64,000 nucleotides of DNA from Verrucosispora sioxanthis (GTDB taxonomy: Bacteria; Actinomycetota; Actinomycetes; Mycobacteriales; Micromonosporaceae): assembly GCF_010560025.1 (NCBI RefSeq), contig NZ_SAIY01000001.1, positions 62,001 to 126,000 on the forward strand. The letters are read 5' to 3'. The notes under the pieces are model-generated. The model did not search any database. It saw only the letters and a list, made by a program, of their open reading frames with translations, and had not been told where the DNA came from. A program made the position numbers and the translations under genes. The stretch's first letter is position 1. Every line of letters begins with the position of its first letter. Shown here one piece after another: positions 10,504 through 19,516 of the stretch.

Positions 10504-10632
10504 TTAAAGGACGTCGGAACCTCCCGGCCGGCCGAGGAGCGGCCGGCGGAGGGGCTTGGGCAACGTTACCAGTGGTCGTCGCCGCCTCGACGCGCGGGCA
10601 CCAGGTACGACGGCGTATCCCCGTCGACGTTG

Positions 10633-10650
10633 GCTGACTGGCCAGTCAGC
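10633..10650. promoter_or_regulatory. Perfect 18-base palindrome, probable operator
   Basis: GCTGACTGGCCAGTCAGC is identical to its own reverse complement. It lies between the divergent pyrR and bldD genes, about 135 bases before bldD. Its TGAC...GTCA form resembles operators of dimeric regulators such as TetR-type proteins. The binding protein is unknown. Confidence 0.55.
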
Positions 10651-10667
10651 GAGACGAAACCGGACAA

Positions 10668-10682
10668 GTCACCCGGAGTGCA
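10668..10682. promoter_or_regulatory. Possible BldD box 1
   Basis: GTCACCCGGAGTGCA fits the published BldD consensus NTNACNC(A/T)GNGTNAN at seven of nine fixed positions. It is upstream of bldD, which is known to repress itself in Streptomyces. Confidence 0.35.
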
Positions 10683-10730
10683 CCATGGGAAGATCGCGAC
10701 CACTTGACCAGGTGTACGAATCCCCGTACC

Positions 10731-10745
10731 GTCACGCTCCGTAGC
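10731..10745. promoter_or_regulatory. Possible BldD box 2
   Basis: GTCACGCTCCGTAGC matches seven of nine fixed positions of the BldD consensus, 40 bases before the bldD start. Together with box 1 it would suit autorepression, but both are imperfect. Confidence 0.35.
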
Positions 10746-10785
10746 GAATCGCTGGGAGAACCCGAGCAGCACTGGGAGTGTCCGA

Positions 10786-11274
10786 ATGCCCTCTGAATAC
10801 GCCAAGTCTCTGGGCGCCCGCCTGCGCTCCATCCGCCAGCAGCAGGGCCTGTCCCTGCAGGGGGTGGAGGAGAAGTCGAACGGGCGATGGAAGGCGGTCG
10901 TGGTCGGCTCGTACGAGCGCGGCGACCGGGCCGTCACGGTGTCCCGACTGGCCGAGCTGGCCGAGTTCTACCGCGTTCCGGTCTCGGAGTTGCTGCCCGA
11001 CGGCAGCGGGGTACGACACGAACCCACCAGCAAGATCGTTCTGGACCTGGAGCGTCTCTACGACGAGGCCAGCGAGGACCTCGCCTACGTGGCCCGGTAC
11101 GCGCGCGCCATCCAGCAGCAGCGCGGGGACTACAACGGCCGGGTGCTGTCGATTCGCGCCGACGACCTGCGCGCCCTCGCGATCGTCTACGACGCCTCGC
11201 CGTCCGGCCTGATCGAGCGGCTGACCGAGCACGGCGTACTGGTCGCCGACCCACGGGCATTCTTCGCCTCCTGA
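10786..11274 (+). CDS. bldD: BldD, c-di-GMP-responsive developmental master regulator
   Basis: DNA-binding repressor of sporulation genes in actinomycetes; it dimerises around a tetramer of c-di-GMP. 162 residues. The N-terminal helix-turn-helix (about 9-70, SLGARLRSIRQQQGLSLQGV) is near the textbook form, and the C-terminal domain has the c-di-GMP signature RGD at 113-115, eight residues, then R124 and D127 (RxxD). The ATG follows GGGAG at eight bases. It is divergent from pyrR and followed by a strong terminator. It implies a sporulating, c-di-GMP-regulated life cycle. Confidence 0.97.
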   Translation: MPSEYAKSLGARLRSIRQQQGLSLQGVEEKSNGRWKAVVVGSYERGDRAVTVSRLAELAEFYRVPVSELLPDGSGVRHEPTSKIVLDLERLYDEASEDLAYVARYARAIQQQRGDYNGRVLSIRADDLRALAIVYDASPSGLIERLTEHGVLVADPRAFFAS

Positions 11275-11291
11275 GATCGACCCCGCGACAA

Positions 11292-11321
11292 GGGCCCGTG
11301 CCGTCCGGCACGGGCCCCTTT
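11292..11321. terminator. Terminator between bldD and nusB
   Basis: Perfect 12-base-pair stem (11292-11303 with 11306-11317) with a 2-base loop, followed on plus by CTTTC. It ends bldD and, given the convergent nusB, may also serve the opposite strand. Confidence 0.85.
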
Positions 11322-11370
11322 CGTCGCTGTCGTCGCAGGTGCCGGCAGTCACCGGGGACCGCTGCCCACC

Positions 11371-11805
11371 TCAGCGGGTGGCGTACTCCGCGATTCGGCC
11401 GAGCAGACCGTTGAGGAAGCGCGGCGAGTCGTCGGTCGACATCTGCCGCGCCAACTCCACCGCCTCGCTGATCGCCACCGCGTCGTCGATCTCGTCCAGG
11501 TAGAGCAGCTCGTAGACCGCGATCCGGGCGAGGTTACGGTCGACCACCGGCATCCGGTCGAGCGTCCAGCCCTCGGCGTAGCTGGAGATCAGCTCGTCGA
11601 TCCGGTCCAGATGCCCGGCCACCCCCTCGACCAGGCCGACCGCGTACCCCAGGTGGTCGGGGCGCGGCTTCACGATCCGCTCGACGTAGCCGGCCAGCAC
11701 CTCGACCGGCGGACGATCACGCAGGTCGGCCTCGAAGAGCACGTCCAACGCGCGCTTACGCGCCTTGCGGCGCGCCGGCATCTGCTGCTTCGGACCCTCG
11801 GACAT
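11371..11805 (-). CDS. nusB: Transcription antitermination factor NusB
   Basis: All-helical RNA-binding protein that joins NusE (S10) on boxA of rRNA operons. 144 residues. Typical features are the basic N terminus RRKARKRALDVLFEADLR, the central IDELISSYAEGW and the conserved VDRNLARIAVYELLY ... VAISEAVELARQMSTDDSPRFLNGLLGRI. The start codon shares one base with the efp stop (TGATG), so translation is coupled. Last gene of the efp-nusB pair before the bldD terminator. Confidence 0.96.
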   Translation of the reverse strand: MSEGPKQQMPARRKARKRALDVLFEADLRDRPPVEVLAGYVERIVKPRPDHLGYAVGLVEGVAGHLDRIDELISSYAEGWTLDRMPVVDRNLARIAVYELLYLDEIDDAVAISEAVELARQMSTDDSPRFLNGLLGRIAEYATR

Positions 11806-12362
11806 CAGGCGCGGCCGAGGTAACGGCCGTCGCGGGTGTCGACCTTGATCTTCTCGCCGGTGGTGACGAAGAGCGGCACCTGGACGGTCGCGCCCGTCTC
11901 CACCGTCGCCGGCTTGTTACCGCCGGTGGAACGGTCGCCCTGCAGACCCGGCTCGGTGTAGGTGACCTCCAGCACGACCGAGGTCGGCAACTCGATGTAG
12001 AGCGGCACGCCCTCGTGGGTGGCCACGATCGCCTCGGCCTCCGGCAGCAGGTAGTTGGCGGCCTCGCCGACCGTCCCGCCCATTACCGTGATCTGGTCGA
12101 ACGTCTCCATGTCCATGAAGACGTAGTCCTCGCCGTCGGCGTAGAGATACTGCATCGTGCGCTTGTCGACGGTCGCGGTCTCAACCTTGGTGCCCGCGTT
12201 GAAGGTCTTGTCGACCACCTTGCCGGAGAGCACGTTCTTCAGCGTGGTACGCACGAACGCACCACCCTTACCGGGCTTGACGTGCTGGAACTCGACGACG
12301 GCCCAGAGCTCCCCGTCGAGGTTGAGTACCAGGCCGTTCTTCAGGTCGTTGGTGGTGGCCAT
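11805..12362 (-). CDS. efp: Elongation factor P
   Basis: Three-domain tRNA-shaped factor that rescues ribosomes stalled on polyproline. 185 residues. The domain I loop reads [13 protein letters not shown] with Lys32 at the tip; C-terminal marks include [32 protein letters not shown] (shown as two joined pieces around residues 137-167). The ATG at 12362 follows GGCAGGAA. This is relevant here because the window encodes unusually proline-rich proteins (for example 39058-42148). In many actinobacteria a pepQ-type peptidase precedes efp; here that place is a gene-free stretch. Confidence 0.97.
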   Translation of the reverse strand: MATTNDLKNGLVLNLDGELWAVVEFQHVKPGKGGAFVRTTLKNVLSGKVVDKTFNAGTKVETATVDKRTMQYLYADGEDYVFMDMETFDQITVMGGTVGEAANYLLPEAEAIVATHEGVPLYIELPTSVVLEVTYTEPGLQGDRSTGGNKPATVETGATVQVPLFVTTGEKIKVDTRDGRYLGRA

Positions 12363-12487
12363 TTCCTGCCTTGATCATCATTTGGCGGACAGACCTGGCA
12401 AGTCTACTAGCCGCTCCGCGGCCCGCCGACCGCCGTCGCCCGCTGCTGGCCGCCCACCCCGTCCAACCAGTCCCCCCGCAGTCCGCA

Positions 12488-12600
12488 CGGCGTGACGAGG
12501 TCTGGCGCGGCGTGACGAGATCCGGCGCGGTGTGGCGGGGTCCGGCCCGGCGTGGAAGCGTCCGGCCCGGCGTAGCGGGGTCCGGCGCGGCCCAGCGTGA
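12488..12600. repeat. Tandem 20-base repeat, five full units and a partial sixth
   Basis: Units begin at 12488, 12508, 12528, 12548 and 12568, consensus CGGCGTGRCGNGRTCCGGCG, with a partial unit from 12588. The units differ at a few positions, mostly A/G changes. No frame across it looks like protein. It lies about 130 bases upstream of efp. Confidence 0.85.
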
Positions 12601-12672
12601 CACGCATGGCTAGCACGCCGTGCCTGGCACAGTCAGTAATGCTCCGCCCCGCACCCCCACTACCAGTCGGCC

Positions 12673-12796
12673 CCTTTGCTCTGCTTCAACCCACGCAACA
12701 GTCACCTTCCGTGACAGCAACGCCTCACATCGTCGCTCCACCGCGTCAGGAAGGTGCTGGTCAGCCGCTAGTGCGTGGGTTGAAGCAGAGCAAAGG
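12673..12796. repeat. Palindromic intergenic repeat, family P, copy 2
   Basis: Perfect 25-base inverted arms at 12673-12697 and 12772-12796, sharing the outer CCTTTGCTCTGCTTCA with copy 1 at 1784-1854. The 74-base centre holds a small hairpin (GTCAC/GTGAC at 12701-12715) and is unrelated to the centre of copy 1. Conserved ends with a variable middle resemble a miniature non-autonomous element, but no target duplication is obvious. Confidence 0.85.
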
Positions 12797-12955
12797 ACGC
12801 GAGGGGGAGTTGGGCGGGGGCGGCGGCTCGTCACCGAGGGTATGCGACACCGAACGTAGTGGGGTGGTGAACATGAGGCGTCGGGAAGGTGTCAGCGCGG
12901 GCTGGGCGCGAAGCGGGGCGCACGCCAGCCGGGCCGGACTCAGGCCAGGCCGGAC

Positions 12956-13402
12956 TCAGGCGGGCTGGTCGCGGCGGTTGGCCAGGTGGTGCAGGGCGAG
13001 GCGGTAGCCATCGACGCCCAGCCCGCAGATCACGCCGGTCGCCACCGCCGAGACGACCGAGTGGTGTCGGAACTCCTCGCGGGCGTGGATGTTGGAGATG
13101 TGCACCTCCACCAGCGGCCCACGAAGCATCGCGCAGGCGTCCCGCACCGCGATCGAGTAGTGCGACCAGGCCGCCGGGTTGAGCACCACGGCGGCACCCT
13201 CGTCGGCGGCGGCGTGCAGCCAGCCGAGCAACTCGTGCTCGGCGTCGGTCTGCCGCACGACGACGTCCAGGCCCAGGTCCCGGCCGGTCGTCTCGCACAG
13301 CTTCACCAGGTCGGCATAGCTGGTCACCCCGTACACGTCGACCTGGCGGGTGCCCAGCCGGCCCAGGTTCGGCCCGTTGAGCACGTAGACCCGCGTGGTC
13401 AT
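12956..13402 (-). CDS. aroQ: 3-dehydroquinate dehydratase, type II
   Basis: Third shikimate-pathway step, 3-dehydroquinate to 3-dehydroshikimate. 148 residues, the usual type II size. [14 protein letters not shown] carries the flexible-loop Arg and is followed by the catalytic Tyr in [15 protein letters not shown] and [18 protein letters not shown], with the catalytic His, are clear. The ATG at 13402 follows GGAGG. An in-frame extension to 13462 only translates the repeated element upstream ([14 protein letters not shown]) and is not believed. Downstream of aroB. Confidence 0.96.
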   Translation of the reverse strand: MTTRVYVLNGPNLGRLGTRQVDVYGVTSYADLVKLCETTGRDLGLDVVVRQTDAEHELLGWLHAAADEGAAVVLNPAAWSHYSIAVRDACAMLRGPLVEVHISNIHAREEFRHHSVVSAVATGVICGLGVDGYRLALHHLANRRDQPA

Positions 13403-13415
13403 CGAGCCGTCCTCC

Positions 13416-13464
13416 GATCGCGACTGCGGGGCTCGCAAACCCGGCTCACTCCTCGCGCTCACCG
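13416..13464. repeat. Intra-operon coupling element, family C, copy B (before aroQ)
   Basis: Nearly identical to copy C nine bases away and to copy A in the pyr operon. Its minus-strand end leads into the GGAGG of aroQ. It lies directly next to copy C with no gene between, so it is either a tandem duplication or the scar of a lost gene. Confidence 0.85.
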
Positions 13465-13473
13465 AACCCCCTC

Positions 13474-14705
<1,232 letters not shown>

Positions 14706-14727
14706 TCACGGGCGAGAGGGAGTCGAC

Positions 14728-15276
14728 ATGAGCGGGCGGACGATCGACGGTGCGGACATCCGGCTGCCCGCCACCATCCTCGGCTTCGGCCTCGGCGGCT
14801 TCGTCGACGGCATCCTGCTGCACCAGGTCTTCCAGTGGCACCACATGCTCAGCAGCACCGGCAGCGACAACATCGGGGTGCGCGAGTACCCGGTGGACAC
14901 CGTCGCGGGGCTGGAGATGAACACCGTCTGGGACGGCCTGTTCCACGTGGTGGCCTGGGTGGCCGTCCTCACCGGGCTCGCGATGCTCTACTCGCGGGTG
15001 ACCCGCTCCCGCGGCCGGCTGTGGCGTTCGCCCATGCTGTGGGGCTGGGCGCTGATCGGGTGGGGGCTGTTCAACCTGATCGAAGGCGTCATCGACCACC
15101 ACATCCTGGGCATCCACCACGTCCGCGCGGGCGAACACCAACTCTGGTGGGATCTCGGCTTCCTCGCGTTGGGCGTGGTGCTGATCGTCGTCGGCTGGCT
15201 CGTGCAGCGCCGCGCCACCGCCGTCGACGCCGGTGCCGACGAGCGGCGGACGCGGACCCGGGGCCGACCGGGGTGA
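14728..15276 (+). CDS. DUF2243-type four-helix membrane protein
   Basis: 182 residues with about four hydrophobic helices: 14-36 (LPATILGFGLGGFVDGILLH), 66-88, 103-123 and 140-160. Several histidines lie in or near the helices (LHQVFQWHHML, LFHVVAW, DHHILGIHHV, GEHQLWWD), as is usual for this uncharacterised family; a metal or haem role is possible but unproven. The ATG at 14728 follows GAGAGGGAG. Its stop overlaps the next start by GTGA, coupling it to the CtaG-like gene and suggesting a shared role near copper or the terminal oxidase. Confidence 0.85.
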   Translation: MSGRTIDGADIRLPATILGFGLGGFVDGILLHQVFQWHHMLSSTGSDNIGVREYPVDTVAGLEMNTVWDGLFHVVAWVAVLTGLAMLYSRVTRSRGRLWRSPMLWGWALIGWGLFNLIEGVIDHHILGIHHVRAGEHQLWWDLGFLALGVVLIVVGWLVQRRATAVDAGADERRTRTRGRPG

Positions 15277-16088
15277 GCCCGCCGCTGGTGGTGGGCCCGG
15301 CCCTGGTCTCGGCGCACGGCACCGAGCACGGCACTACGGTCGGCCCGGCACTTCTCGTACCGCTGCTGGCCGGCTGGCTCTACCTGGCCGCCGCACTGCG
15401 GCAACGCGCCCCCGACCGGGCCGGCTGGAGCCACTGGCGCACGGCCGCCTTCGCCGCCGGGTGCGCCCTGCTCGCCATCGCTCTGCTGGTGCCGACCGAC
15501 GACTTCGCCGGACACATGTGGCAGCATCTGCTGCTCGGCATGCTGGCACCGCTGGGGCTGGTGCTCGGCGCACCCGGCATCCTGGCCCTGCGCTGCCTCG
15601 ACCGGCGGGCCGGGCGGGCGGCACTGCGGGTGCTGGGCCGGCCGGCGCTGCGACCGCTGACCCACCCGGTCACCGGGCTGCTGCTCACCGCCGGCGGGCT
15701 GTGGCTGCTCTACCTCACCCCGCTGTACCGGGCCACCCTCGACAGCGCGGCCCTGCACAACCTGGTCAACCTGCACTTCCTGCTCAGCGGACTGCTGTTC
15801 ACCTGGTCGATCGCCGGCCCGGAACCCTACCCGCACCGGGCCCGGGTGCCGGTCCGGCTGGTGGTGCTCGGCGCGGCGGTGGTCGCCCACGCCAGCCTCG
15901 CCCAACTGATGTACGCGGGCCTGCTGGTCGACGTGCCGGCGACCACGGAGCACCTGCGCGCCGGCGCGACCGTGATGTACTACGGCGGCGACCTCGCCGA
16001 GATCCTGCTCGCCCTGGCCCTGCTGACCACCTGGCGCCCCGGACCACGTCACCGGACGGTCGGCACCGCCGTCACCGTCGGCTCCTGA
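15273..16088 (+). CDS. CtaG-type (caa3) cytochrome c oxidase assembly membrane protein
   Basis: 271-residue multi-pass membrane protein of the caa3 oxidase CtaG family, proposed to help copper insertion or assembly of cytochrome oxidase. Family marks: FAGHMWQHLLLGMLAPLGLVLG at about 85-106, HNLVNLHFLLSGLLFTW at about 170-186, and the His/Tyr-rich last helices. About seven helices are visible. The GTG at 15273 overlaps the upstream stop by four bases. The pair lies convergent to aroK with 45 bases between and interrupts the usual aroK-aroB order. Confidence 0.87.
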   Translation: MSPPLVVGPALVSAHGTEHGTTVGPALLVPLLAGWLYLAAALRQRAPDRAGWSHWRTAAFAAGCALLAIALLVPTDDFAGHMWQHLLLGMLAPLGLVLGAPGILALRCLDRRAGRAALRVLGRPALRPLTHPVTGLLLTAGGLWLLYLTPLYRATLDSAALHNLVNLHFLLSGLLFTWSIAGPEPYPHRARVPVRLVVLGAAVVAHASLAQLMYAGLLVDVPATTEHLRAGATVMYYGGDLAEILLALALLTTWRPGPRHRTVGTAVTVGS

Positions 16089-16133
16089 TCTCTGCGGCCC
16101 GCGCGCAACCGCAGACGTCGCCCGGCCCCGGCG

Positions 16134-16649
16134 CTACGGCTTCAGCAGGGGGATGATCTCGGCGACGATCTCCTCGGGGGTGCGGCCGTCGGTGACGACC
16201 GTGGCGGTGGCGACCTCGGCGTACAGCGGTCGGCGTTGGTCCATCAGGTGTTTGAGGGTGGCCCGGGGGTTGATCGCCAGCAGCGGCCGGCCGACGCCGA
16301 GACCGACCCGCTTCACCGCGTCCGGCAGTTCGACGGAGAGGTGCACCACCCGGTGACCGACGAGCGCGGCCCGGTTCTCCTCGGCCAGCACCGCGCCGCC
16401 GCCGAGGGCGAGCACCCCGGAGCAGGAGGCCAGCGCCGCGGCCAGGGCCGCCCGTTCGAGGGTACGGAAGTGCTCCTCCCCCTCGTCGACGAAGATCTCC
16501 GGGATCGGCTTGCCGGCGTGACGCTCGATGTCGGCGTCGGTGTCCCGGAACTCGACGCCGAGCGCCTCCGCCAGGCCCTGCCCGATCGTGGTCTTGCCGG
16601 AACCGGGCGCGCCGACCAGCACGCAGACCGGCCGGGTCGGAGCGGTCAC
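16134..16649 (-). CDS. aroK: Shikimate kinase
   Basis: Phosphorylates shikimate with ATP. 171 residues. Walker A is [11 protein letters not shown] (14-24); the shikimate-binding [20 protein letters not shown] and LALGGGAVL are intact, and the LID-region Arg lies in [24 protein letters not shown]. The start GTG at 16649 overlaps the aroC stop (GTGA). No aroB follows, unlike the usual actinobacterial order. Confidence 0.96.
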   Translation of the reverse strand: MTAPTRPVCVLVGAPGSGKTTIGQGLAEALGVEFRDTDADIERHAGKPIPEIFVDEGEEHFRTLERAALAAALASCSGVLALGGGAVLAEENRAALVGHRVVHLSVELPDAVKRVGLGVGRPLLAINPRATLKHLMDQRRPLYAEVATATVVTDGRTPEEIVAEIIPLLKP

Positions 16650-17828
16650 CGGATCACCAGCGCGTCGAGGTAACCGGCCAGGTTACGGCGCATCTCGGCG
16701 ACCGAGTCACCACCGAACTTCTCCACCGCCGCCTCCGCCAGCACCAGCGCCACCATCGCCTCGGCGACCACGGCGGCAGCCGGTACCGCGCAGACGTCGG
16801 AGCGCTGATTGATGGCGGTGGCCGGCTCACCGGTCGTCACGTCCACCGTGGCCAGCGCCCGGTTCAGCGAGGAGATCGGCTTCATCGCCGCCTTCACCCG
16901 CAGCGGCTCGCCGGTGGTGATGCCGCCCTCCAGGCCGCCCGCCCGGTCGGTGACCCGGCGTACGCCGGTGGCGGTGGGCACGATCTCGTCGTGCGCCTCG
17001 GAGCCCCGGGACCGGGCCTGCTGCCAGCCGTCGCCGATCTCCACACCCTTGATCGCCTGGATCGACATCAGCGCGGTGGCCAGCCGGGCGTCGAGCTTGC
17101 GGTCCCACTGCACGTGGCTGCCCAGACCGGGCGGTACGCCGTACGCCAGCACCTCCACGACGCCGCCGAGGGTGTCGGCGGCCTTCTTCGCGGCGTCGAC
17201 CTCGGCGACCATCCGGGCGCTGGCCTCCGCGTCGAGGCAGCGCAGCGGGTCGGCGTCGATCCGCTCGGCGTCCTCCGGCCGGGGTCGCAGCCCCGGCTTG
17301 ACGGCGACCGGGCCCAGCTCGACCACGTGCGAGACGATCTCGATGCCGAGGGCCTGACGCACCAGCGCCTTGGCCACCGTGCCGACGGCGACCCGGGCGG
17401 CGGTCTCCGCGCGCTGGCCCGCTCCAGGATCGGCCGGGCGTCGGTGTGGCCGTACTTCTGCATGCCGGCCAGGTCGGCGTGGCCGGGCCGGGGCCGGTCA
17501 GCGGCGCGTTGCGCGACTGCCGGGCCAGCTCGTCCGGGTCGACCGGGTCGGCGGCCATCACGGTGCGCCACTTGGGCCACTCGGAGTTGCCGACCCGGAC
17601 GGCGACCGGGCTGCCCAGGGTGACGCCGTGCCGCAGGCCGCCGATGATCTCGATCTCGTCCTGCTCGAAGGCCATCCGGGCACCCCGGCCGTAGCCGAGC
17701 CGGCGGCGGGCCAGCTCCCCGGCAATGTCGGTGGAGGTCACCTCGACACCGGCCGGCACCCCCTCCAGCAACGCGACGAGAGCGGGTCCGTGCGATTCCC
17801 CTGCGGTCAACCAACGCAACACAGCCAT
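16646..17828 (-). CDS. aroC: Chorismate synthase, two one-base frame breaks as read
   Basis: Converts EPSP to chorismate with reduced FMN. Start [18 protein letters not shown] and [14 protein letters not shown] are typical, as is the C-terminal [22 protein letters not shown]. Two breaks: at about 17496 ACC GGC should read ACCCGGC (restoring [17 protein letters not shown]), and at about 17407 CGGAG should read CGGGAG (restoring [17 protein letters not shown]). Both are lost bases in three-base C or G runs. With both restored the gene is 395 codons, the normal size. It is essential for aromatic synthesis, so a sequence error is more likely than decay. A hairpin separates it from the polysaccharide operon upstream. 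Confidence 0.9.
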
Positions 17829-17855
17829 GAGTCTGTCACGCCCGGAGCCCGGCAC

Positions 17856-17905
17856 CCCGCGCCGCCCGTCGTGTCCCGCCCTCCGGACGCGACGGGCGGC
17901 GCGGG
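17856..17905 (-). terminator. Terminator at the end of the polysaccharide operon
   Basis: Perfect 16-base-pair stem (17856-17871 with 17890-17905), 18-base loop, beginning five bases after the stop of the GT2 gene on the minus strand. No T run follows, which is common in high-GC actinobacteria. It would separate the polysaccharide operon from aroC. Confidence 0.7.
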
Positions 17906-17909
17906 CGGG

Positions 17910-18830
17910 TCAGATGCCTCGGCCGCGTCGGTGCAGGGTGCGCAGCACCGTGTCGGCGCGGACCACCCGCCCGGCGACCGCCAGGGCCAGGTAGGCCCGG
18001 GGTTCGCGTGGGTTGCGCCGGATGGTCCGCCGGGCCCAGCGCACCGCCCCCCGGGAGTCGCCCGACGCCGCGCGGGCGAAGGCGATCTGCCCGGTGACCC
18101 GGGCCTGCCCCGCCGGATGGCTGGCGAACTCGGGATAGCGGTCCAGCAGCCACTGCAACGCCTCGGAGATGGTGTCCCACCGCTGGGCGAAGTAGGACCG
18201 CTTGTGCCAGCGCACCACCACGTACGGAGTGCGCAGGTTGACCAGCGGGGCGCTGCGGGCGGCCCGGAGCAGGAACTCGTAGTCCTCGGCGTAGCTGCCC
18301 GGAATCTCCTCGTCGACGAGCCCGAACCCGTCCCGCAGCGCCGACGCCCGGATGACGAAGGTCGACGGGTGCAGCTCGGTCATCCGGTCCCGCAGCAGCT
18401 CGGCCAGGCTGATCGAGTCGCGGTCCAGCACCCGCTCGACGGTGTGCCCGTCGTAGCTGACCCGGATGCCGCAGCTGACGAACTCGGCGCCGGGCACCGC
18501 GTTCAGGGCGTCGACCTGGGCGCGCAGCTTGCCGGGCAGCCACTCGTCGTCGTCGTCGCAGAAGGCGACCAGCTCACCGGTGGCGGCCAGGGTGCCGGTG
18601 TTGCGGGCGCCGGCCAGGCCCGGGGTCCGCGAGTTGGTGACCACCCGCACCGGCCGGTTCGGAGCCGAGAGCTCGGCCAGGGAGCCGTCCGGTTCGGACT
18701 GGTCGTACACCACGACCACCTCGACCGCAGCCGGGTAGTCCTGCGCGACGATGGCCCGTACCGCGGCCCGCAGCAGCTCGGGTCGGTCGCGGGTGGGCAC
18801 CACCGCGCTCACGCTCGGGTACTGGGTCAC
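17910..18830 (-). CDS. GT2-family glycosyltransferase
   Basis: 306-residue GT-A-fold sugar transferase, probably cytoplasmic face of the membrane. SVSAVVPTRDRPELLRAAV is the nucleotide-sugar strand, GLAGARNTG follows, and the metal-binding acidic cluster is DDDD at 92-95. Residues 150-205 hold the acceptor region with PGSYAEDYEFLLRAA. The last 90 residues look helical and repeat-like (FARAASGDSRGAVRWARRT). No membrane helix is evident. The GTG at 18830 overlaps the upstream stop (GTGA). Last gene of the operon; sugar and linkage cannot be told. Confidence 0.88.
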   Translation of the reverse strand: MTQYPSVSAVVPTRDRPELLRAAVRAIVAQDYPAAVEVVVVYDQSEPDGSLAELSAPNRPVRVVTNSRTPGLAGARNTGTLAATGELVAFCDDDDEWLPGKLRAQVDALNAVPGAEFVSCGIRVSYDGHTVERVLDRDSISLAELLRDRMTELHPSTFVIRASALRDGFGLVDEEIPGSYAEDYEFLLRAARSAPLVNLRTPYVVVRWHKRSYFAQRWDTISEALQWLLDRYPEFASHPAGQARVTGQIAFARAASGDSRGAVRWARRTIRRNPREPRAYLALAVAGRVVRADTVLRTLHRRGRGI

Positions 18831-19516
18831 GGCTTCCGCCTTCCGTTCGGGCCGCGCCACGGCCGCCACCAGGGTCGGTGCTGCCGCTGCGCGGCGGCCA
18901 CCAGGTCCTCCACGATCACTCCCACCCGCCGCACCGCGGCCCGCCGCCCGTCGGCCGCATCGGCGTCCACGGCGACGGTGAACCGGGCCCGGTCGGCGAG
19001 ACCGGTGGCCAGCGTGTCCAGCAGCTCCTGCCGGGACTCGCAGAGCGCCACCAGGCCGGCCGCGCCGAGTCGGCGGGCGAACAACAGCTGATGGTCGTCG
19101 ACGTGCTCGCCACGGGTCGGGTCGCGGGGCACCACGATCGGCAGGTGTCCGTGCCGGCGGGCCTCCAGGATGGTGGCCGGGCCACCGTGGCAGACCACCA
19201 GGTCGGACCGGGCCATCGCCGCCTGCAGCTCGGCGTGACCGAGGAACGGCACCGCGTCGGGCAGGTCGGCGGCCCGGGTGTGTCCGTGCTGCACGGTCAG
19301 CCGAACCTCGCCGGCGATCTCGTCGTGCCAGTGGCGCAGCCAGTCGACCAGCCGGTCGAACGGATGCTTGTCGGTGCCGACGGCCACCAGCACCTGTGGC
19401 CGGCCGTCGGTGCGCGCCTCGCGGGGCTCCGGTACGCGTACCGTCGGCTCGTCGGGAGTAGGGCGGGGCCGCAGCGGCGTGACGCGGTGCCCGTCGCCGG
19501 GCGCGTCGCCGCTCAC
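18827..19516 (-). CDS. Alg13/PssE-type catalytic subunit of a split glycosyltransferase
   Basis: 229 residues. GT28 C-terminal-like domain: VLVAVGTDKHPFDRLVDWLR early, and the UDP-sugar signature ARSDLVVCHGGPATILEARRHG near 110-135, then PIVVPRDPTRGEHVDDHQ. The family acts with a membrane-anchored Alg14/PssD partner, encoded just upstream with a four-base overlap. By analogy it adds the second sugar to a lipid-linked sugar. The GTG at 19516 is chosen for that overlap; upstream in-frame codons belong to the partner gene. Confidence 0.87.
   Translation of the reverse strand: MSGDAPGDGHRVTPLRPRPTPDEPTVRVPEPREARTDGRPQVLVAVGTDKHPFDRLVDWLRHWHDEIAGEVRLTVQHGHTRAADLPDAVPFLGHAELQAAMARSDLVVCHGGPATILEARRHGHLPIVVPRDPTRGEHVDDHQLLFARRLGAAGLVALCESRQELLDTLATGLADRARFTVAVDADAADGRRAAVRRVGVIVEDLVAAAQRQHRPWWRPWRGPNGRRKP

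Larger units (their letters stand above)
10469..10785. other. Divergent control region between pyrR and bldD
   Basis: 317 bases with no supported gene. It holds the pyrR leader with its PyrR-binding loop, a perfect 18-base palindrome at 10633-10650 and two partial BldD-box matches (10668-10682, 10731-10745). The bldD ribosome site GGGAG lies just before 10786. I could not fix promoter boxes for either direction with confidence. Confidence 0.7.
12363..12955. other. Gene-free 593-base stretch between aroQ and efp
   Basis: No coding sequence here has a plausible start, ribosome site or recognisable protein. It contains the efp upstream region, a 20-base tandem repeat (12488-12600), a large palindromic element (12673-12796) and a short direct repeat GGCCGGACTCAGGC (near 12934 and 12950) at the aroQ stop. 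Confidence 0.75.

Noticed and set aside
1784..12796. CRISPR or insertion sequence explanation for the repeats
   Set aside because: Repeats are dispersed, palindromic and without regular spacers; no cas or transposase gene is in the window.
12597..13007. Short plus-strand reading across the palindrome before aroQ
   Set aside because: It runs through the repeat element and into the aroQ antisense; no ribosome site or family resemblance.
12956..13462. Longer aroQ start at 13462
   Set aside because: The extra 20 residues only translate the repeated family C spacer; the ATG at 13402 has its own ribosome site.
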